Shown here in pieces: positions 1 to 9,661 of a stretch of 17,044 nt of DNA. Where the stretch lies: positions 1 through 17,044 of the forward strand of contig PITI01000200.1 in the NCBI GenBank assembly GCA_004325065.1, read 5' to 3'. The notes beneath the pieces are model-generated. The model worked only from the letters and a program-made list of their open reading frames with translations. It had not been told where the DNA came from and did no database searches. How positions within the stretch are numbered: the first letter of the stretch is position 1; each line of letters begins with the position of its first letter. Made by a program: the position numbers and the translations under genes. The DNA comes from Hamiltosporidium magnivora (Eukaryota; Microsporidia; Dubosqiidae).

Positions 1-483
1 AATACACTCGAGTATTAAATAATTATTTTTAAAACCCTAAAGATTCACTACCGTTGTATCGCTTTAATTCTTCCTAATTTCTTATGAATAAAATTAAATT
101 ATAAATATTCTAATTAATATGCTAATTGCAAAAATATTCTTCGATAAGAAAATAAATCACGTTTATATTTTTAAGGGTAAAAAGAGGTTTAAACATTGAA
201 TTTTTTTAAATTATTCAAAAATATATATTTGTTCAATTAAAGAAATCATAAATACAATAAATTACATTTTTCTATAAAATTATATCAGTGATTTCTCGTT
301 TGAACCTAAAATTCAATAATTAGAAAATATTTTAATTTCTATCCTTTAAAATGAAATTCTTTTTTTTAAATTTTTTTTTCTTAAAAATTTAACTTTCCTT
401 TTTCCTTTACTTGGTTATATTTTTCTTGTAATAAAACTAAATTAATAAAGAAATTTACAAAAAACTATCGAAACCCCTTTTCA
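1..483. other. AT-rich 5' flank of SEC21 with pyrimidine tract
   Basis: No ORF of note lies here on either strand. The DNA is very AT-rich. A pyrimidine-rich tract on the + strand runs from about 338 to 425, made of long T runs with scattered C, directly upstream of the SEC21 start. A CCCC run at 474-477 sits six bases before the ATG at 484. It is the only GC cluster near the start and is the likely start-proximal signal. No TATA box can be singled out, because most of the region would match one. Confidence 0.5.
474..477 (+). promoter_or_regulatory. CCC-type start-proximal motif of SEC21
   Basis: A CCCC run lies six bases before the ATG in an otherwise A/T-only context. Microsporidian genes commonly carry a CCC-like or GGG-like motif just upstream of the start codon. 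The same arrangement is seen before uS9 and eL13 in this window. The role is inferred from position. Confidence 0.45.
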
Positions 484-2955
484 ATGACAGAAATTTCTTC
501 AGAAAAAGATCTTTTAAAACAATTTCAAACAACATTTGCAGCACAAACTCCTACGACCAGAAAATATGTACGAGCATTGAATGCATTGGCAAATTTTGTT
601 TCCTCGCATTCCTTATCACCAGATTCTTTAAAATCGATATATCTTTATATTTTAAGAATTTTTACATCTAAAGATGTTTATTTACGACATGTTGTATACT
701 CTGTATTACCTATGATTATTAAAAAGACACCAGATTCATATTTTGGTATTTCTGTTGTTTCTAAGGATTTAGGAACAATAAAACAAGACAATCTTAAAGC
801 AAATTCACTTTCTACTCTATTCATGATGATTCCTCCTGTAATGTTAAACGATTTTGAAAAATTTGTTTTACAAGCTCTTCTATCAAATTCTATTCAAAGA
901 AAATCTACAGCAATTCGTATTTTATATCGAATTCTTACTGATTCTAATATTGAGAAACAAAATTCACATATTTTAGTTAAAAAATGGACATTAAATCACA
1001 ATTTTTTTACAGACAAGCAAATAACAAATTATCATTCTCTTGCACTTCTTTATGAATTGAAATCAAGTGACATAAATTCTTTATTGGTACTTCTTAAAGA
1101 AAATAAGGATAGAAGAGGAATTCCTGCTTTTTTTATTATCAGACTTTCAACGCATTTATACAAAAAAAATATAAAATTGTGTTCTGAAATTCTTAAAAAA
1201 TATATTTCGTGTAAAGAAGAGATGTATGCACTTGAAGCAATAAGAAGTATTTTGACATTTCAAAATGATGATATTTTACAATTTTTACCGGCAATTGTTT
1301 CGACACTTCGTTCGTTTTTAAGATCAAATAGAAAAATTATTAAATTTGCTGGATTAAGAGTATTGCAGGATTTGACATTAAAAGGAACTGAAAGTTCTTC
1401 TGAAAATTTATATTTGGAAACTGAAAATTACGTAGAAGAATCACATAAATTTAAAAAAGAATCTAAAAAAACATCTTTTGTTCAAAATTCTTTTATTTCT
1501 GCTATTTCACAAGCAAATAAAGAAATAGAAGACATGATATCTGATAGCAATAAAACAACTTCTCTTCTAGCAATCACTATTCTTCTTAAAACAGGAAACG
1601 AAGAGACAATAGACCGTCTCATTTCTTTAATTCCTGAATTTATAGGAACTTTGCCTGACAGTTTCAAAATAATTTTAATCAGTGCATTGGAAAGAATGAC
1701 ACTAAAATACAAAGAAAAAGGAAAAGAATTTCTAGAATTTGCAAACAAAGCTTTGACAGAAAAAGGAACTTTAAAATTTAAAAGGCATCTAATTCAAGTT
1801 ATAGAAAGAGTAATAGAATCTTACAGAAACGAAGATGTAAATGTAAATATTTATAATGAATTTACAGAAAATGTTTTGAATATTTTATGTTCGTATTTAG
1901 AAGACAGTCAGTATTATGAATTAAGTTTGGATATTCTTTATATTTTAAGTAAATTTAGTATTCAAAGTAAAAATTATATGCACGTTTTAAACAGACTTAT
2001 TTTAGATAATTCATGGGTTAGAGGAGGTGCTTTGATGGCAATGTTTAGAATGGGATTTGTTAATAAAAATATTGTTGTTACTGCTTGTTATGATGAAGAT
2101 GAATATATTAAAAATGTAAGTCGATTTTTATACGGATTATTGGAAATAAAAGAAATTAAAAGAAAAAATGAAATGTTTTCTTATGAAGAGTTGGGATCTT
2201 TAAAAGAAAGTGTTTTAGATGTTATGGGGGTAGAAGTGGATGAGAAGAAAGAGGAAATTCAGGTGGAGAAAGATTTTTTGATTAAAAAATCCGAAGAGAT
2301 TGTTTTGGTCGATAATTCTGATTTCTTCGTTTCGGTAGAAAAATTGATTTATGCGGATTTTTTTAGTTTTAAATTTTCTGTTCAAAGTAATTTAGAAGGT
2401 GTGAATGTTTTAAATGGTGTCATACAACTTCTAATGAAAGGAGAAAAAAATATTTATGAAGCTGATTTGGGAAATATTGGTTTTATGGAAAAGAAAAATG
2501 TAGAAATTAAAATATTTAAATCTAGTGAAGAAATTGGAGACCAGATAATATTTAATGGTGTTCTATGTTATGATTTGTGTGTAGATGATGACTTTAATGA
2601 CCTAGAAACAGAATCTCTTCAATTTATTCCATTATTTATCAATTATCTTGATTATTTCAGAAATGAATTACCATGTAAAGAACTAAAAGAAAATAAAAAA
2701 ATGAATTTATGTTTAGAAGTACATGATTTGATGGAAGGAAGAGAAAAAGTTTTAAATTTATTAAATTTACGAGTAGAAGATCAAAATATTGAAAATACGA
2801 AAGTAGAAATGAGTCTGTGTGGTGTTCATGTAAATGAAGAAGATAGTGTTTGGATTAATGTCTTACTAGAAAATAAAGGTAAAGTTTATTGTGAATTAAA
2901 TATTTCTGGAAATACCAAAGAAATTGTTGATAGGATTTGCAGAATAATTGAATAA
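484..2955 (+). CDS. SEC21: Coatomer subunit gamma (COPI coat, Sec21/COPG)
   Basis: This is the gamma subunit of the COPI vesicle coat, which acts in Golgi-to-ER and intra-Golgi retrograde transport as part of the adaptor-like F-subcomplex. The 823 residues follow the family layout. An N-terminal alpha-solenoid of HEAT/ARM-like helices covers roughly 1-560 and a C-terminal appendage (ear) domain roughly 600-823, with a charged linker between. Family-typical blocks include NYHSLALLYELKSSD near residue 181 (gamma-COP has a similar yHaLgLLY block) and SLLAITILLKTGNEETIDRL near 360, which is close to the conserved LAITTLLKTG-SSIDRL signature. The C-terminus carries the GVLCYDL and CGVHVNEEDS appendage segments. 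The protein is slightly shorter than animal and yeast versions, which is usual for microsporidia. The ATG at 484 follows a CCCC run. The stop codon lies inside an AATAAA (2951-2956). The product assignment is firm; exact domain borders are estimates. Confidence 0.93.
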   Translation: MTEISSEKDLLKQFQTTFAAQTPTTRKYVRALNALANFVSSHSLSPDSLKSIYLYILRIFTSKDVYLRHVVYSVLPMIIKKTPDSYFGISVVSKDLGTIKQDNLKANSLSTLFMMIPPVMLNDFEKFVLQALLSNSIQRKSTAIRILYRILTDSNIEKQNSHILVKKWTLNHNFFTDKQITNYHSLALLYELKSSDINSLLVLLKENKDRRGIPAFFIIRLSTHLYKKNIKLCSEILKKYISCKEEMYALEAIRSILTFQNDDILQFLPAIVSTLRSFLRSNRKIIKFAGLRVLQDLTLKGTESSSENLYLETENYVEESHKFKKESKKTSFVQNSFISAISQANKEIEDMISDSNKTTSLLAITILLKTGNEETIDRLISLIPEFIGTLPDSFKIILISALERMTLKYKEKGKEFLEFANKALTEKGTLKFKRHLIQVIERVIESYRNEDVNVNIYNEFTENVLNILCSYLEDSQYYELSLDILYILSKFSIQSKNYMHVLNRLILDNSWVRGGALMAMFRMGFVNKNIVVTACYDEDEYIKNVSRFLYGLLEIKEIKRKNEMFSYEELGSLKESVLDVMGVEVDEKKEEIQVEKDFLIKKSEEIVLVDNSDFFVSVEKLIYADFFSFKFSVQSNLEGVNVLNGVIQLLMKGEKNIYEADLGNIGFMEKKNVEIKIFKSSEEIGDQIIFNGVLCYDLCVDDDFNDLETESLQFIPLFINYLDYFRNELPCKELKENKKMNLCLEVHDLMEGREKVLNLLNLRVEDQNIENTKVEMSLCGVHVNEEDSVWINVLLENKGKVYCELNISGNTKEIVDRICRIIE

Positions 2956-2956
2956 A
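2951..2956 (+). terminator. AATAAA overlapping the SEC21 stop codon
   Basis: A canonical AATAAA hexamer overlaps the TAA stop of SEC21 (stop at 2953-2955). A polyadenylation signal overlapping or adjoining the stop codon has been reported for compact microsporidian transcripts. In such AT-rich DNA the hexamer is also frequent by chance, so the call is tentative. Confidence 0.3.
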
Positions 2957-3169
2957 TCTTTTATGTTCTAAAAATTTAATATTTTATTTAAATTATTTAA
3001 TAGTAAAAAAATTTTTAATTTCCTTAAATATTTTATTTTTAGATAGTTAGTTGGTGTGTCTATAAATGTTCAGATAATAAGTTTGGTAATTATTAAAAAA
3101 AGAAGCAAATTGCATATTAATATTCTTTTGAAAAGAAAAATGATTTTTAGGCTTATTTGTTGAAGAAAA
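2957..3169. other. AT-rich spacer, nothing recognised
   Basis: This short AT-rich stretch downstream of SEC21 has no ORF, RNA signature or clear repeat. It leads into the tandem repeat that starts near 3170. Confidence 0.5.
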
Positions 3170-3345
3170 TTCATATAAAATTATAACTTTAATATATTTT
3201 TGCCAATAATAATTTAATAATCTATTTTTGAAGGAAACATATTTGAAATTATAACTTTAATATCCTTAAATAATGAAATTGGTTTAATAATCTATTTTTG
3301 AAGGAAAAAAATATAAAATTATATTTTTAAACATTTTTTGCAATC
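3170..3345. repeat. Degenerate 68-70 bp tandem repeat, about 2.5 copies
   Basis: Two landmark strings recur with constant spacing. TTATAACTTTAATAT occurs at 3181-3195 and 3249-3263, 68 bp apart, with a decayed third version near 3319. A TTTAATAATCTATTTTTG block followed by AAGGAAA occurs at 3213-3237 and 3283-3307, 70 bp apart. The unit is about 70 bp, with a partial first copy and a diverged last copy. It lies in non-coding DNA with no partner gene, so simple slippage or unequal-crossover duplication is the likely origin. Confidence 0.75.
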
Positions 3346-3420
3346 GGAAATGCTTAAATTTGAATAATTTCGGTTTTATTATATGCTTTTAATGGTAAAA
3401 AAATACTTATTAATATAAAA

Positions 3421-4130
3421 ATAAGGGTGGAGGGAGAATAACTCCTAAAAACTATTTACTTGAGGGTGAGTGTGTGGAACTGATGTGAGGATCATTGTTT
3501 GAATTTCAGGTAGAAATAAAACCGCACTGTATTCTAAATTGTTCATGGTATTTGTATGAAAACTATAAGGTCTATAGAAATGCCGAAACTTTATCACTAA
3601 ATGTATTTTGTAGTTTATTATGTGACTAAACTGTAAACACTATATTCTCGTAGGTAATTGACATGTAAAAGCATGAAGACCTAGCCTTGATTATAGAGTT
3701 AGAAAACTCGATTTCTGGAAGATATAAAATAAAAACTCTTTAATCATAGGAAAGCTAAGTAGCAGATTATACATGTGGGTATGACACTAGAATGTCTAAG
3801 AAAACCAAGTAAGTCTTCAAGATGTATCTTGGCTAGAAATTTATTCGGTTCAGAAAGTGTAGAGTAAGTGGAAATGCTGCATAGGCTTGGTGGAGCCCGG
3901 AGGGGCTTATGTTTTCTATCAAATTCCATACAACGGAAATCAACAAAGTTGGGCAACCACCTTCTTATTAATTAGGTTTTACACACATAGTAAATGAAAG
4001 GGTTTTCGACTTAGGTATCATAGAGGTACCGATGGAGTGTTAAAGAATAGTTATTTATGTTAAACCTAGAACCGCGTTAATGCCATTAAATCAAACATAG
4101 GACTTTCCATTGTTTTTTAAAAATATGGGG
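3421..4130. other. Less AT-rich island with broken reading frames; possible decayed element or RNA gene
   Basis: The base composition changes here. By hand count 3841-3900 is about 48% G+C and 3901-3960 about 40%, against roughly 20% in the flanks. On the + strand several readable stretches are interrupted by stops and shift frame: from about 3423 (beginning KGGGRITPKNYLLEGE), from about 3777 (VGMTLECLRKPSKSSR), and from about 3975 to 4100 (containing RVFDLGIIEVPMEC, a stop, then RIVIYVKPRTALMPL). I do not recognise a family. Raised G+C plus frame-broken peptide fragments fits a decayed gene or transposon. A structured non-coding RNA is the alternative. No terminal inverted repeats or target-site duplication were found by eye. 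Confidence 0.35.
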
Positions 4131-5314
4131 TTTTTTTACATAAAGAGTATTAAATAATTTGTTCTAAGGGAATAAAAATTATTTTATTAAAATTGATGTT
4201 TTAAGTTTATATACTTTGTTCTCAAAATTAATTATAAAGAAATATAAGTGTAAAAATTGTCCTCCGGTGAACACTCTGACCCCAGATATAAACAGGCTGA
4301 GATTTGTACTTATAGGTATATTATTCCTTCATTTACATTCCACAGATTCTTTACGTTCGTTTATTTTTGAAGCAAATATGTAATTTTGGCTCAGTCAATA
4401 TAGAAACCGAAAACTGTTTTTACGTGGGAAAATGAACAAAGCTTTTACAAATACAAAAGCTTCTTTAAAAAACAGATTTTTATAATTATAACTTAAAAAT
4501 AATAATTTAAATTGCATATTCGTATATTTTAAAATTTTAGTGTATAAGAACTATTGTAAATGTAAAACGATTACTATTAATGTAGACATGCACAATTCTT
4601 GGTCAGTCAAAAACAAACAAATAATAACTACCATTATGAAAGCCTAAAAATATACTAAAATCTATCCTTGACTTTTAAAAGGCTAATGTGGTTCAGATTA
4701 AGATAAAAATAAATGTAGGATGAAATTTTAGAAGGTGGATAAAAAAACTGAAGGACAAAGATTACATTCAAAGGTATATAATGCTAAAAATAATAAATTT
4801 CTTAATCTTAATTATATTTTTAGAAAGGTCACAATTCTTAGCCATAAAATCACTAAAAAAGTTGTGTTTAGCAAAAAAGATTGTATAATGCATTATGAAA
4901 TACGTAAATCAAAAAAAGTAAATTCAAACCAAAGATTAGTATATTAGAAAATAATATATTATAGTAGGTTTTAGACAGAACTAGTCTAAATACCGCATCA
5001 ATTTTTACTAAATAATTTTGAATCAAAAAAATGACAAATTATGAGGTTTTTTTCTTTAAAAAATATCTTAGAAGAAAACCGAACCCAAGACTCAATAAAA
5101 TAGAGTAAATATTTAACAGTGTTTGGTGTAGTTTGTCAAATATTTTTTTTTTAAATGAAAGTATCTAATAAATATCTCAAATACCATGTGAATGATATTC
5201 GGCTGACATATAGTTTTTACTCTTTTAAAATTTATAGGCTAATTAGAAACCAATTATATAGAATTGTATTCATAGATTCGTAAATGAATTTTTATCTATA
5301 AATTACCCTCAATC
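4131..5314. other. AT-rich intergenic DNA
   Basis: No convincing gene lies here. A short less AT-rich patch at about 4258-4310 contains no readable frame. A perfect 8-bp inverted repeat (AAGCTTTT / AAAAGCTT) occurs at 4439-4462. A 70-codon open stretch from 4735 begins with GTG rather than ATG, is Lys/Asn-rich and matches nothing I recognise, so it is not called. Confidence 0.5.
4439..4462. repeat. 8-bp perfect inverted repeat (small hairpin)
   Basis: The arms AAGCTTTT (4439-4446) and AAAAGCTT (4455-4462) are exact reverse complements separated by an 8-nt loop. No gene adjoins it, and a chance hairpin of this size in AT-rich DNA is possible. Confidence 0.4.
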
Positions 5315-5497
5315 ATGTTATTTAACGACCTCTCTGAATATCATATAATATATTTTTATTTGCAAAAATATAGCACACAAACAATCGAAAGTGAGCAGAA
5401 AGACAGTCTGTTACATACTCTTTGTATCGAAATTAAAAGAAAAAATCAGACAGAATATAAAAAATCACCGTTACTTTTTGAGCTTTTGAAATTTTAG
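5315..5497 (+). CDS. Doubtful small ORF, 60 codons, with CCC motif before its ATG
   Basis: I do not recognise this ORF. It starts with a true ATG, and a CCC triplet (5306-5308) lies six bases upstream, the same arrangement as before the confident genes SEC21, eL13 and uS9. The predicted 60-residue product begins MLFNDLSEYHIIYFYLQ, is mixed polar and aromatic, has a Lys-rich middle and no obvious membrane segment or signal peptide. Its size is near what chance gives in such a long AT-rich gap, no homologue is recalled, and no clear polyadenylation signal follows. It could be a small lineage-specific gene, a remnant of a larger decayed gene, or chance. Only the upstream motif favours a gene. 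Confidence 0.18.
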   Translation: MLFNDLSEYHIIYFYLQKYSTQTIESEQKDSLLHTLCIEIKRKNQTEYKKSPLLFELLKF

Positions 5498-5899
5498 GAC
5501 ATATGAAAAAAATCAAATTCCATCTAAATACCAAATGACAAAAATTTGAATATATATCGCTTAACTTATACATTCCGTGCATTCTATATTTAGATATATC
5601 AGATGATTAATCAGTTTAGGAAAAAAATTAAGTAATATTAACGTCGCTATAAAAATAAAAACCATTCAAAACAACAGAAATTATAAAAGCAATTATTTGT
5701 ATAGACGAAGCTTAAAGGTTTTTATATGTAATTACATTAAAAATATCTTTTCGTTAAATTTTCTTAATCTATCCGAAATTATAACGAGATTTTTTTTGGA
5801 AATTGTTTGTAATATAATATTCCAGAATGGATTTTAAACCACAAGAAATATTTTTTTTTCAAATTTACAAATTTAATAGTCTGACCCACAGATATATGT

Positions 5900-5947
5900 T
5901 AAGGGAGGTCAAGTTGGCTAATCAATCAGCCAGATTGGCATCCCTTA
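5900..5947. repeat. Long imperfect hairpin: 20-nt arms with 18 paired positions, 8-nt loop
   Basis: The arms at 5900-5919 and 5928-5947 pair along their whole length: TAAGGGA with TCCCTTA, then a G/A mismatch, GTCAA with TTGGC (one G-T wobble), another G/A mismatch, then TTGGCT with AGCCAG (one wobble). The loop is 5920-5927. Eighteen of 20 positions pair, with symmetric single mismatches, and the stem is far more GC-rich than its surroundings. This resembles a structured RNA or the fold-back of a small inverted-repeat element. No ORF covers it. Confidence 0.7.
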
Positions 5948-6027
5948 TGATTTCTTAGAATGAATCGTAGTTTTAATTCTTTATGTTATAAAAGAATAAA
6001 TTTTATTGAATAAATTTCTGGGTTAAA

Positions 6028-6543
6028 ATGTTTTACAATTCTTATGCATTTTTTTCCTTCTCTTTTCACACTACCGTTTCTTCTTCCAAATCCGGCTCTT
6101 CATTGATATTATTTGTCGGTTCCTCTAATGTGGTTCCGCCTTTTGCAATAAAGGATGTATTATTTTTTGCTCTTAAATTTAAACATCATCTTCGTCGTTG
6201 CTGGCTTGTTTTAAGGGGTGTGTTAGTTCCTCATGCCTCTCTGCTTTCATAACAACACCTATTGCTCTCTCTCAGCTCTCGTCAGCATTTGGTCCTGAAT
6301 CAAGTCCTCTTCGTTGATCAAAAGAAATTGTTTCGGCTGTTTGCTAAAGCACTTTGGACTAAATGTATGTCTCTACATTTTGGGGTATTCGCAGTCTTTT
6401 TAAGTGTAACTTATGGCATTTTGTCACAATACCATTTCAAGTCATCACATACGAAATTATTTCAATACTGCACATATAAAACAGGTCTAAATCATAAAGA
6501 TAGCAGGTCATACTTCTTAAGTTTCTCCGTTTTAACTGTTTGA
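6028..6543 (+). pseudogene. Possible decayed gene: 172-codon frame with one internal stop
   Basis: This is a second less AT-rich island (6181-6300 is about 45% G+C by hand count). On the + strand one frame runs from the ATG at 6028 to the TGA at 6541-6543 with a single internal stop, TAA at 6250-6252. GGG at 6020-6022 lies five bases before the ATG. The predicted product is Ser/Phe-rich at its N-terminus and is not recognised. The opposite strand also looks partly protein-like: one frame from about 6625 down to about 6180 encodes hydrophilic peptide such as ERAIGVVMKAERHEELTHP but is cut by about six stops, and an adjacent frame at about 6057-6180 ends NNINEEPDLEEETVV. The strand is therefore uncertain. 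The likely explanation is a dead gene or transposon remnant. No family could be named. Confidence 0.3.
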
Positions 6544-6660
6544 AGGGACTCTTGGGAAGTAATTCCTACTTAAATGAGTGGTATCTTATTTTTTCTCCCA
6601 ACCAAAATAACATATATGAAGTCTATTATACCGAATCTTGACATCGGTTTTTATCCTGGT

Positions 6661-9600
6661 GTATAATGCAATAATATTGTGATATTCTTCTATTTACTCT
6701 TTAAATTTTGTTCCTAATAATCAATCCCACTCAAAAAAATAAAGCTTTTATATCTATTTCGCATATGGAAGATAAAACAGTAAGTACTATACTATTTCAT
6801 AAAATATTTAATTTAGGATTTCAATTCTCTTATTCTATGAGCTTCTTTGAATGGTATTTCAAAAAAAAATATCGTGGTAACACATATGCCAAAATTTTTC
6901 ATCTATTCTTGAGTTTAAGAAATAAAAATTAATTTTTTAGAAAAAGACGATATATTTAGAAGATTTGTTTATGTTTTGCAATTGAACTAAATCTTTAACG
7001 TGATAGGCTTATGTTTAGCAAAAAAAAAATAGAAAGACAGAGACTAGTTATATTTAAAAATATAAATGACATATCTCAGAAAAAATACTTCCTATTATAA
7101 ATAAGAAATAAATATTTAAAAATACAATAGTATTTTTATTTTTTAATCTTCTAAAAAAACGAGATATCTCAACTCAGAAAGCTATTATAAAAACGATATC
7201 AGAAATACAAATTATAAGCAATGCTTTTATAACAATATAAAACAAACAGCGCCATTCATTTTAGTCCGCGAGCCATACTGGCTTCTATTAAAAGTTTCAA
7301 AGCAAAAAACACTTTGGCTATGAAATTAACAAATGAAAAGTATTTCTTTAATGCTTATTATTAATATTTTTGGATAAAATATTAAACGTTATACAGATTT
7401 CAAAAAAAAAATAGAAATGTTTCTTAAAAATATTTTTTGATGAAAAATATTGAAAATATCTAAGGAGTTTTATAAAAGTTATCCTTTCACATGATTAATT
7501 AACTTTTAGCAATTTATTCATGGTTTAATTTTTTTTTTAATTACTATTCAAGTGCTTGAAAAAGTATTTTTTAAAAATTGAATGCTAAAAACATATTTAC
7601 AGATGAATCAACTTATAAATATTTAAGGTCATTATCGATCATTTCTACTAATAAATTTAATTAATATGTGGAAGAAGGATAACGACATTAAAAACTAACT
7701 GCTTGGCAATCAGTGTGTATAATTTTTGCGAAAATCATTGTCAACATTTTGGTGAGATATAAACTACACTTGTCTTGTAGGAAAACTCCCTATATTCATG
7801 AGTTTCAAAGGATCAAAAAAATCAATTGGTAACTTCCAATTACTCATCCTCGACACTTAGAAATATAAGAAAACTAAAATAGAAAGTAAATTTTACTATA
7901 ATTTCAATAACTAATTAATTACAGATATCCTCTACAGCAATCTCATTAATAATAAATTATGCTACTGGTTTTTAGTCATTTCGTTTTCAATTTTTAGAAT
8001 AAAATAATAAAAATATGAATAGTATTAAACTAAGTTCCGTAAAAGAGTAAATTCTCCTGTAACTACAAGTTCTTAATAAATATATCTATAAATGCAATTT
8101 TTGTCTGTAAATATTTTCTAAATTTTTTTTACTAATTTAAAAAATTACTTACACTAGAAATAAATCGGAACTAACCAGCTTTAAATAATGTCGAGATAGC
8201 AGCCGCGGACCATAGTTTGTAGAGCATTAATTTAGATGCGAAAAAAGTTAATTTTCCGAAATCGATAAAGGAAACCCTTAGAATACGGATCGATTATTTT
8301 TAGGCAAATTACTATTAAAATTTCATTGTGTGTGTAAAAAACTGACCTGTAAGAATAAAGTTTTACAAGTAAAAATACGATTTAACAGTGCAGATACCAA
8401 AAATACAGCACAAAAAAGTCTATAATAGGATCGTAAAATAAATTAACCTAAAACACATTAAATTTTCTTTTACAGCGAAACAAAACCAAAACGAAGTCAT
8501 ACAAACATGATAAAAAAAAGAAATTCTTTTTTATTTATTTGTAATAAATATTAGTGTTAAAACATAAGGTTTTATTCTTAGTCTTTCATACAATACCACC
8601 ATCTACTACTTTTTATACTCGAATCAGTGTACAAATTTTCAAAAGAAACATTTATATGAATGCTGGTATATTTTGTCGTGTAAATATAGATATTAAAAAT
8701 ATATGCATGAATATAAATATTTGCTCTGTATCATGGCCTAACTTAAATGAAATATAATAAAACCGAAGTATTTAAAAAAAAATATTAAACGCTGAAATAA
8801 ATCTGAATTCTAAAATATTATTGAATCAAATTATACAGATACGATAATAATTTATTTGACAGAAAAAATCTAAGTAAATCACAGATCTTTTTTATTTTTT
8901 AAAATATGTTTAACACTTCTAATTTTTATTTGTTCAAAATTATATAGTAATTATCCGTTAATATCATAGTTTACTTTATGACCAAAGTTTAATTCTCAAA
9001 AAATTTGGAACATTGTGGCTGAAACTTACAAAGTTAGAATCCAAATTAGATAACCGTTATTTTGATAAATAGAAGCTAAAAAGATCAATTACTGTAAATT
9101 CATACAGTATAAAATATGACTCGATGCTATTAGATTGCTTTAAATTAAGAAAAATAACTGAAAATTATATAATATAGATTGATGTTTTAGATTAATTAAT
9201 ATATTAAATATTTCGTTCCAAAAACAGTTTAAAGACATTTAATCACAAAATTATGCTTTTTAATTTAAATAATATCTATATGTGATATACTTTTAGGTAA
9301 GAAAAATCCGGATTTACATCAAAAAAAATAAATTTTATCATAAATTTAATCTCCAAGAAATAACCTACACAATCTTCTCAAATAAAATCTGTTTTAACCA
9401 ATTTTTTTTATTAAAAAATCTAAAAAAGGAATATTTTAGACAATAAAAAGAATAAAAAGTAAATAATTTCTAATTCTCGACTACAGACAAGTATAACATA
9501 ACAAGATACATTGTATAAGTATAAATAAAATTAAATTTGAAGATTAAAAAATTACAGAGAACCAATAAAATATAAAAACAAATAAAAATTTAAACGAAAT

Positions 9601-9661
9601 GACTTAATCAGAGATCATTCAATATATTGAACAAAATAGAAAACCAACATCAAACACCATT
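6661..9661. other. AT-rich gene desert
   Basis: This is three kilobases without a convincing gene. Open stretches such as 6708-6932 and 8554-8757 begin with TTG or GTG and have unremarkable Ile/Asn/Lys/Phe-rich content, as expected by chance. Two small GC spikes stand out: 7265-7290, with a 5-bp hairpin AGCCA/TGGCT, and 8198-8208, which reads AGCAGCCGCGG. No tRNA-like T-arm, CRISPR-like array or transposon ends were seen. Confidence 0.5.

Noticed and set aside
1482..1748. 88-codon open frame on the minus strand
   Set aside because: It lies wholly inside SEC21 in another frame; the sense strand carries clear gamma-COP motifs there.
3808..3867. Two GTAAGT strings that resemble intron 5' splice sites
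   Set aside because: No matching branch-point/acceptor segment or open exon pair was found, and none of the confident genes needs an intron.
3744..3956. 70-codon open frame on the minus strand inside the less AT-rich island
   Set aside because: No homology is recalled and there is no start signal; the + strand of the island reads equally well. It is treated as part of the island, not as a gene.
4291..4300. AACAGGCTGA, as in the conserved large-subunit rRNA segment near the peptidyl-transferase centre
   Set aside because: Only ten bases match; the flanks do not continue into the conserved rRNA sequence.
4735..4947. 70-codon + frame, Lys/Asn-rich
   Set aside because: It begins with GTG, has no CCC-type motif, and its low-complexity composition is as expected by chance.
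6708..6932. 74-codon + frame
   Set aside because: It begins with TTG and has no recognisable features.
8554..8757. 67-codon + frame
   Set aside because: It begins with GTG, is Ile/Asn-rich, and has no family or start signal.
9552..9560. TACAGAGAA, resembling the U6 snRNA ACAGAGA box
   Set aside because: The following sequence has none of the U6 core, so it is a chance match.
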